DNA from: Phototrophicus methaneseepsis
GTDB taxonomy: Bacteria; Chloroflexota; Anaerolineae; Aggregatilineales; Phototrophicaceae
Direction: 5' to 3'
Assembly (NCBI RefSeq): GCF_015500095.1
Contig: NZ_CP062983.1
Coordinates: forward strand, 3,720,001-3,784,000
Length of the DNA stretch: 64,000 bases
Of the stretch, positions 59,421-64,000 are shown in pieces. Position 1 is the stretch's first letter. The number at the start of each line of letters is the position of its first letter. Under the pieces are notes generated by a model. That model did no database searches. It saw only the letters and a program-made list of their open reading frames with translations, and had not been told where the DNA came from. The position numbers were made by a program, and so were the translations under genes.

Positions 59421-62138
59421 ATGAGTGCAGAAGATCTTCTCTCGCTATTGACACAAATTGTCTTTGTAACGCTGGGCATCTCTACTTTAGTTGAGTATCT
59501 CCGATATCGTGATGAAGCTCGCCGCGATACGATGTTGGCGTTCGCTTCTATCGCTATTCCCATCGCCATCTCTCTTATCAATCGGTTCATTACCCTGCCG
59601 ACAGAGCTAACCATCGTAAGCGCTGTTTTCCTTATTGGTCATCCTTATTTCTTACTACGCCTGACAAAGTATTTTCAGCCTTTACCGTTTTATTTAACCG
59701 TTATTGCCATTTTGGGCATGGTCATCATTCCCATTTTATTCCTTCTAAATCGTGCGCTCGTCCCAGCTGAGATTGCCATGGCGATCATATTGTATTTCGT
59801 CGTTTTCGATGGCTATTCAATGCTGGTTTTTGTACGAGGAGCTATCTTAAGCTCTGGCATTGCGCGTAAAAGGCTGCGATTTGCGGCGGCTGGTGCAGGC
59901 TTGCTCGCGCTTGTCCTCATCCTGGCAGGGATTCGTTACTTCCTTCCAGAACTTTATACATCGCTGTCTCCTTTTATCCAGATTTCAGCTATCAGCGCCG
60001 GGTTGGCATTTTATTTTGGCTTTGCAACCCCCCGTTGGCTTCGTAGGACATGGCAGTACGATGAATTACGCAGCTTCCTCACCTATATTGGTCAGCAGCC
60101 CGTTCATACGCATTCTCTAAAGAGCTTTGTCAACGAATTGTGTACCACCGCAAACGAAGCTGTGACGGGATTAGCATCTTTTGTGCTAGCCAAAAATGAA
60201 GAAGATCATACATGGGAAGTGATCGGATCAAACCAGGGGCAAGCGATCAATATGAATCCCGCCATGTTGAACGATAGCAACATCATCAATAAAGTCTGGC
60301 AGACGCAAAAGGAATGCTTCATTTCAGAAAAATCCTCAATGGAAAAACTGGACGATAAAGTACTCCCACGCACAGATGCTAATGCATTCCTGATTATCCC
60401 TGTTACATCTTTAGAACATATGCTTGGCGTGCTCGTGGTGATGATGAGCCAGGATCCGCTTTTCTTGCAGGATGATCTGGCGCTTCTACGCTTGTTAGCT
60501 CAGCAGGCTGCTGTTTTCCTTAAAAATATGCAACTACTGGAAGAGACACAGCTTTACTCCGAAGGACTAAAACAGACTGTCAGCGTCCGCACATCCCAAC
60601 TGAGAGAAAGTGAAGCGCGGTTTCAGAATATCTTTGAATACGCCGCTGTTGGCATCGCCCATCGCTCCCTGGAAGGCAGCTATTTAGAGGTAAATGAACG
60701 ATTCTGCCAGATTCTGGGTTATTCTACGGAAGAAGCGCAGAACCTCACCGTGGACGCAATCACCCATCCCGAAGATTTACCAAGTGAACACGCTTGTATC
60801 GAGCAGCTTTTGCAAGGCAATATACCCAACTACAGCATTCAAAAGCGATACACACATAAAGAAGGCTATACGGTCTGGGCAGATGTCACGACATCGCTTG
60901 TACGCAAACCCGGCGGTGAGCCCGATTATTTCATTACGGTCCTATTAGATATCACCTCACAACTGGAATCCGAAGCCGCCCAACAAACAGCCGAAGCACG
61001 ATTTGCACGTGTCCTGGATACAACAGCTGAAGCAGTGATTTCTGTCGATAACTCTTATAAAATCATCCTATTCAACAAGAGTGCTGAACGTATTTTTGGC
61101 TATTCTTCTGAGGAAATGATTGGGCGTTCGCTCGATATTTTATTACCCCCTGGCATGGCACAAGCACATCACCATTACATGACGGCCTTTGCAGAGGGTG
61201 ATGACATTGCACGCGGTATGGGCCAGCGCGGGAGAGAGCTCTCTGCAAAAGATAAAAGTGGGCGTGTCTTTCCTATTGAAGCTTCCGTCTCTAAGCTGAC
61301 TGAAGGGGAACAAGTTATTCTGACTGTGTTCATTCAAGATGTCACCGAAAGGCGAAAAGCGCGCGAAGCTCTTTTACGCATCAATGAGGAGCTTGAACAA
61401 CGCGTCGCTGAAAGAACATCCCAACTGCAAGCTGCAAATAAAGAGTTGGAAGCATTCAGCTATTCTGTATCACATGATCTCCGAGCACCGCTACGCGCAA
61501 TCGACGGCTTTAGCCAGGCTATTCTGGAAGATTATGAAGAAAAGCTCGATGAAGATGGACAAGAATTCCTATCTATCATCCGGGCAGAAAGTCAACGTAT
61601 GGGGCAACTCATTGATGATTTGTTGGATCTCTCGCGCCTATCACGGACGGCCCTCAACCAGAAAAACATCAATCTGAGCACCATCGTTACAGAAATTGCC
61701 CAGGAATTGCAAAAACAGCATCCGAATCGCCAGGTCGAGTTTGTCATAGAAGAAGATTTATGGGCCTGTGCAGATGCTCGTCTCATACGGATTGCCTTGC
61801 AAAACCTGCTTGGCAATGCGTGGAAATACTCAGGTAAACAAAAAGTAGCCTGCATAGAATTTGGGATGTTGAAATCATCTGAACAGACAGAAGATGAAGA
61901 AACTGGAACCATTTATTACGTGCGGGATAACGGAATTGGATTTAATATGGATTATGTACACAAACTATTTGGTGCATTCCAACGTTTACATAGTTCTTCT
62001 GAATTTGAGGGAACAGGTATCGGCTTAGCGACAGTTCAGCGGATTATTCATCAGCATGGCGGGACGATCCGTGCTGAAGGGGTACTTCATGAAGGTGCCA
62101 CATTCTACTTTAGTTTAGGAAGAGAAAGCTGCGCATAG
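59421..62138 (+). CDS. 7TM-GAF-PAS-PAS sensor histidine kinase
   Basis: 905 residues. Seven hydrophobic helices fill residues 1-205 (for example FYLTVIAILGMVIIPILFLL). A GAF-like domain lies at about 225-375, then two PAS domains at about 390-515 (FQNIFEYAAVGIAHRSLEG) and 520-640 (ARVLDTTAEAVISVDNSYK), a coiled coil, and HisKA with the phospho-acceptor His685 in YSVSHDLRAPLRAIDGF. The HATPase has N-box NLLGNAWKYS, G1 DNGIGF and G2 GTGIGLATV. The HisKA type is that of bacteriophytochrome-like kinases, whose partners are Rcp1-type regulators, and one is encoded next. The signal is unknown. Confidence 0.92.
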   Translation: MSAEDLLSLLTQIVFVTLGISTLVEYLRYRDEARRDTMLAFASIAIPIAISLINRFITLPTELTIVSAVFLIGHPYFLLRLTKYFQPLPFYLTVIAILGMVIIPILFLLNRALVPAEIAMAIILYFVVFDGYSMLVFVRGAILSSGIARKRLRFAAAGAGLLALVLILAGIRYFLPELYTSLSPFIQISAISAGLAFYFGFATPRWLRRTWQYDELRSFLTYIGQQPVHTHSLKSFVNELCTTANEAVTGLASFVLAKNEEDHTWEVIGSNQGQAINMNPAMLNDSNIINKVWQTQKECFISEKSSMEKLDDKVLPRTDANAFLIIPVTSLEHMLGVLVVMMSQDPLFLQDDLALLRLLAQQAAVFLKNMQLLEETQLYSEGLKQTVSVRTSQLRESEARFQNIFEYAAVGIAHRSLEGSYLEVNERFCQILGYSTEEAQNLTVDAITHPEDLPSEHACIEQLLQGNIPNYSIQKRYTHKEGYTVWADVTTSLVRKPGGEPDYFITVLLDITSQLESEAAQQTAEARFARVLDTTAEAVISVDNSYKIILFNKSAERIFGYSSEEMIGRSLDILLPPGMAQAHHHYMTAFAEGDDIARGMGQRGRELSAKDKSGRVFPIEASVSKLTEGEQVILTVFIQDVTERRKAREALLRINEELEQRVAERTSQLQAANKELEAFSYSVSHDLRAPLRAIDGFSQAILEDYEEKLDEDGQEFLSIIRAESQRMGQLIDDLLDLSRLSRTALNQKNINLSTIVTEIAQELQKQHPNRQVEFVIEEDLWACADARLIRIALQNLLGNAWKYSGKQKVACIEFGMLKSSEQTEDEETGTIYYVRDNGIGFNMDYVHKLFGAFQRLHSSSEFEGTGIGLATVQRIIHQHGGTIRAEGVLHEGATFYFSLGRESCA

Positions 62139-62172
62139 GCACACAAGTGAGCCATAAATGGAGAGATACAAA

Positions 62173-62598
62173 ATGAGTACGATTTTAATCGTTGAAGATA
62201 ACCCCAGTGATCTTCGATTAATGATGCGAGCATTTAAAAAGAGTAATTTAACCAATGATCTGGCAACAGCTATCGATGGTGAGCAGGCCCTAGACTATCT
62301 TTTTGGTCAGGATGGCGACGAATATCGTCACGCTTTACCCGTATTGATCTTGCTGGATATCAAGCTACCGAAGATAGACGGCCTTGAAGTCCTTGAGAAA
62401 ATCCGTAACCATGAAAGAACGCAGATGCTCCCCGTTGTAATCTTGACTTCCTCAAAAGAACAAGAGGATGTCGCCAGAAGCTATAAGCTCGGCGTTAACA
62501 GTTATATCCGAAAACCTGTGGACTTTAATCATTTCGTAGAAGCCGTTCAACAGATGGGGTTGTACTGGCTGGTATTGAACGAAAGTCCCTTTCATTAA
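62173..62598 (+). CDS. Rcp1-type single-domain response regulator
   Basis: 141 residues from the ATG at 62173 (GGAGAG, 7-nt spacer); an ATG at 62158 contains that ribosome site and is unlikely. A lone receiver domain: acidic pocket VEDNPSD, phospho-acceptor Asp62 in LILLDIKLPKIDG, Thr in VILTSSKEQ and Lys in YIRKPVDF. The insertion LFGQDGDEYRHALP before the acceptor strand is typical of Rcp1-like partners of phytochrome-class kinases. It has no output domain, so it should pass the signal by protein contact or phosphotransfer. Confidence 0.92.
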   Translation: MSTILIVEDNPSDLRLMMRAFKKSNLTNDLATAIDGEQALDYLFGQDGDEYRHALPVLILLDIKLPKIDGLEVLEKIRNHERTQMLPVVILTSSKEQEDVARSYKLGVNSYIRKPVDFNHFVEAVQQMGLYWLVLNESPFH

Positions 62599-62609
62599 AG
62601 AGAGACACA

Positions 62610-64000
62610 ATGGACAAGCTTTTGCGCGCTTTAATTTTAGAAGATTCACAGAGTGATACCCTCTTATTGGTAAGGCAGTTACAACGCGCAGGCTATCTGG
62701 TTGAATACACTCGAGTTGAATCCGCCGAAAGTATGACATCGGCACTTGAACAACAAGAATGGGATATCATCCTTTCTGACTTTTCAATGCCGAACTTTAG
62801 CGCAACGGCAGGGCTGGAACTATTGAAGCAAAAGGGGCTCGATATCCCCTTTATTATTATCTCAGGCACCATGGGCGAAGAAAATGCCGTCACAGCGATG
62901 AAGGCTGGTGCGCAGGATTATTTCCCTAAGGGGAAAACAACACGTCTGGCTGCGGCTATTGACCGCGAATTACGCGAAAAGCGAGACAGAGACCAGCGAC
63001 GGATTACGGAACAAGAACTAAGACAAGCTGAAGAACGCTTTTCAAAAGCGTTCCAGGTCAGCCCGATTGGGATTACTATCAGCAGCAGCGAAGGCTATTT
63101 CTTGTCTGTCAATGATGCTTTCCGGCGCATGTTAGATGCTAATTCCGGGGAGATTGTTGGACGCACGGCGTTCGAACTGGATATCTGGGTAAATCAAGAT
63201 GATCAGGAGTTGTTGGATACATCGAACACATCAAAAAAACCTGTACGCGATGCTGAAATTATCATCCAGACCGTGTCAAAGAAAACCAAATATGTGACTG
63301 TCTCCACTGAGTTTATCGAAGTCAGCCAGGAAAATTGCGTCCTGGCTATGTGGCAAGACATCACAGGCCGTAAACAGGCCGAACAAACACTCAAGCAAAA
63401 TACGGAACTGATTCAACTTTTGCAGGTCGTAACCGTTGCCGCCAACGAAGCTGACAACATCAATGAGCTGCTACAATTTGCCATTGATCGCATCTGCGAA
63501 TATGCAAACTGGCCTCTGGGACATGTGTATTTGCTCTCTAGGGGTACCGATACACAGTTGATCTCATCGAAGATATGGTATTGTTCCGACCCAGAAAAAT
63601 ACGGTGACTTCCAACGTCGGTCAGAGAGAATCCATTTTGACAAAGCAGTAGGCGGGCTTGTACATAGGGTTTTCATGAGGCAGGCCCCAGAGTGGATATT
63701 AGGGCTGCAACCGGATTCCAAATTTCTACGGGCAAATATGACCTTAGAAGTCGGTTTACAATCCGTCTTCGCCTTCCCCATCTTTGCCCAACACGATGTT
63801 GTCGCAATCATGGAATTCTTCTCAACGAAAGCGGATGAACCACACCTGGCATTGTTAGACACGATCCCTCATATCGCAGCCCAGATCGGGCACATGATCG
63901 AACGTGAGTGGAGCAATAGTGAAATACGCGCGCTTTATCAGGCAACAGGTTATCTATTCAACGCTGAAAGCATTCATGAGCTCTCGCAGCAAATTGTCCG
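62610..64000 (+). CDS. Receiver-PAS-GAF signalling protein, 3' end outside the window
   Basis: The frame starts at the ATG at 62610 (AAAGAGAG upstream) and is open to the last base, so at least 463 residues are encoded and the C-terminus is missing. Residues 1-125 are a receiver domain (LILEDSQSD, acceptor Asp57 in IILSDFSMPNF, IIISGTMGEENAV, the Lys in YFPKGK). A PAS domain follows at about 145-255 (FSKAFQVSPIGITISSSEG), then a GAF-like domain from about 275 (LLQFAIDRICEYANWPLGH). Another domain begins near residue 440, most likely PAS/GAF or a kinase core. A hybrid kinase or a diguanylate cyclase end are both possible. It is the third gene of the signalling unit. Confidence 0.85.
   Translation, partial: MDKLLRALILEDSQSDTLLLVRQLQRAGYLVEYTRVESAESMTSALEQQEWDIILSDFSMPNFSATAGLELLKQKGLDIPFIIISGTMGEENAVTAMKAGAQDYFPKGKTTRLAAAIDRELREKRDRDQRRITEQELRQAEERFSKAFQVSPIGITISSSEGYFLSVNDAFRRMLDANSGEIVGRTAFELDIWVNQDDQELLDTSNTSKKPVRDAEIIIQTVSKKTKYVTVSTEFIEVSQENCVLAMWQDITGRKQAEQTLKQNTELIQLLQVVTVAANEADNINELLQFAIDRICEYANWPLGHVYLLSRGTDTQLISSKIWYCSDPEKYGDFQRRSERIHFDKAVGGLVHRVFMRQAPEWILGLQPDSKFLRANMTLEVGLQSVFAFPIFAQHDVVAIMEFFSTKADEPHLALLDTIPHIAAQIGHMIEREWSNSEIRALYQATGYLFNAESIHELSQQIV

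Noticed and set aside
1-64000. tRNA or rRNA genes, CRISPR arrays, insertion sequences, integrases
   Set aside because: Intergenic regions were read for cloverleaf ends, regular repeat-spacer arrays and transposase motifs; none was convincing.

Overview
The window looks like chromosomal DNA of a free-living bacterium, most probably a member of the Chloroflexota (Anaerolineae-like). This is inferred from gene content: an archaeal-type mevalonate block (HMG-CoA reductase, HMG-CoA synthase, thiolase-like and DUF35 proteins), a large SARP/BTAD-STAND-TPR regulator, a GntR-LacI hybrid regulator, and many ABC systems with ordinary bacterial Shine-Dalgarno sites. No rRNA, tRNA, CRISPR array, transposase or prophage gene was seen. 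Taxonomy was not tested by any search.

Layout. 1-3.5 kb (+): the 3' end of a surface protein with a carboxypeptidase-regulatory-like domain, tlyA and lepA. 3.5-5.9 kb (-): a cinA-like gene followed by two overlapping genes resembling type-2 OMP decarboxylase and orotate phosphoribosyltransferase, both without their catalytic motifs. 6.2-7.4 kb (+): an orphan MalK/UgpC-type ATPase. 7.5-11.7 kb (-): mevalonate genes in the order mvaA, mvaS, thiolase-like, split DUF35 protein. 11.8-14.4 kb: a polysaccharide deacetylase, a small membrane protein and a serine palmitoyltransferase-like enzyme. 14.5-21.7 kb: a giant RND transporter divergent from an ABC exporter. 21.8-23.1 kb: a glutamyl-tRNA synthetase-like pseudoenzyme and a small orphan gene. 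23.2-26.9 kb: a 48-residue exported peptide ending in Gly-Gly then TPGDCC, behind a promoter with SARP-box-like 11-bp-spaced direct repeats, convergent with a 1040-residue SARP-like regulator. 27-30 kb: a Usp-DUF389 membrane protein and an aldo/keto reductase. 30.4-35.8 kb (+): alkaline phosphatase, a DUF3299-like lipoprotein, a LolD/MacB-like ABC pair and a TlpA-like thioredoxin. 35.9-41.4 kb (-): a four-gene OpuC-type compatible-solute importer with unusually large permeases. 41.8-52.3 kb (-): a GntR-LacI regulator, a complete Dpp/Opp-type importer and a GH38 alpha-mannosidase, probably a mannoside uptake and degradation locus. 52.8-59.1 kb (-): a stress-type run of VKOR, SPW-repeat, SDR, YagU-like, TreS-like amylase, P19-like and DUF389 genes. 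59.4-64 kb (+): a signalling run of a 7TM-GAF-PAS-PAS histidine kinase, an Rcp1-type response regulator, and a receiver-PAS-GAF protein that runs off the window.

Two things stand out. First, the peptide/regulator pair around 23-27 kb looks like a peptide-signalling or SARP-controlled small-peptide system. Second, the window is rich in intact, well-initiated genes whose products have kept an enzyme fold but lost the catalytic residues: OMPDC, OPRT, the CinA C-domain, thiolase, the DUF35 zinc ribbon, GluRS and the VKOR loop cysteines. All family assignments come from reading motifs by eye; no alignment or database search was run.
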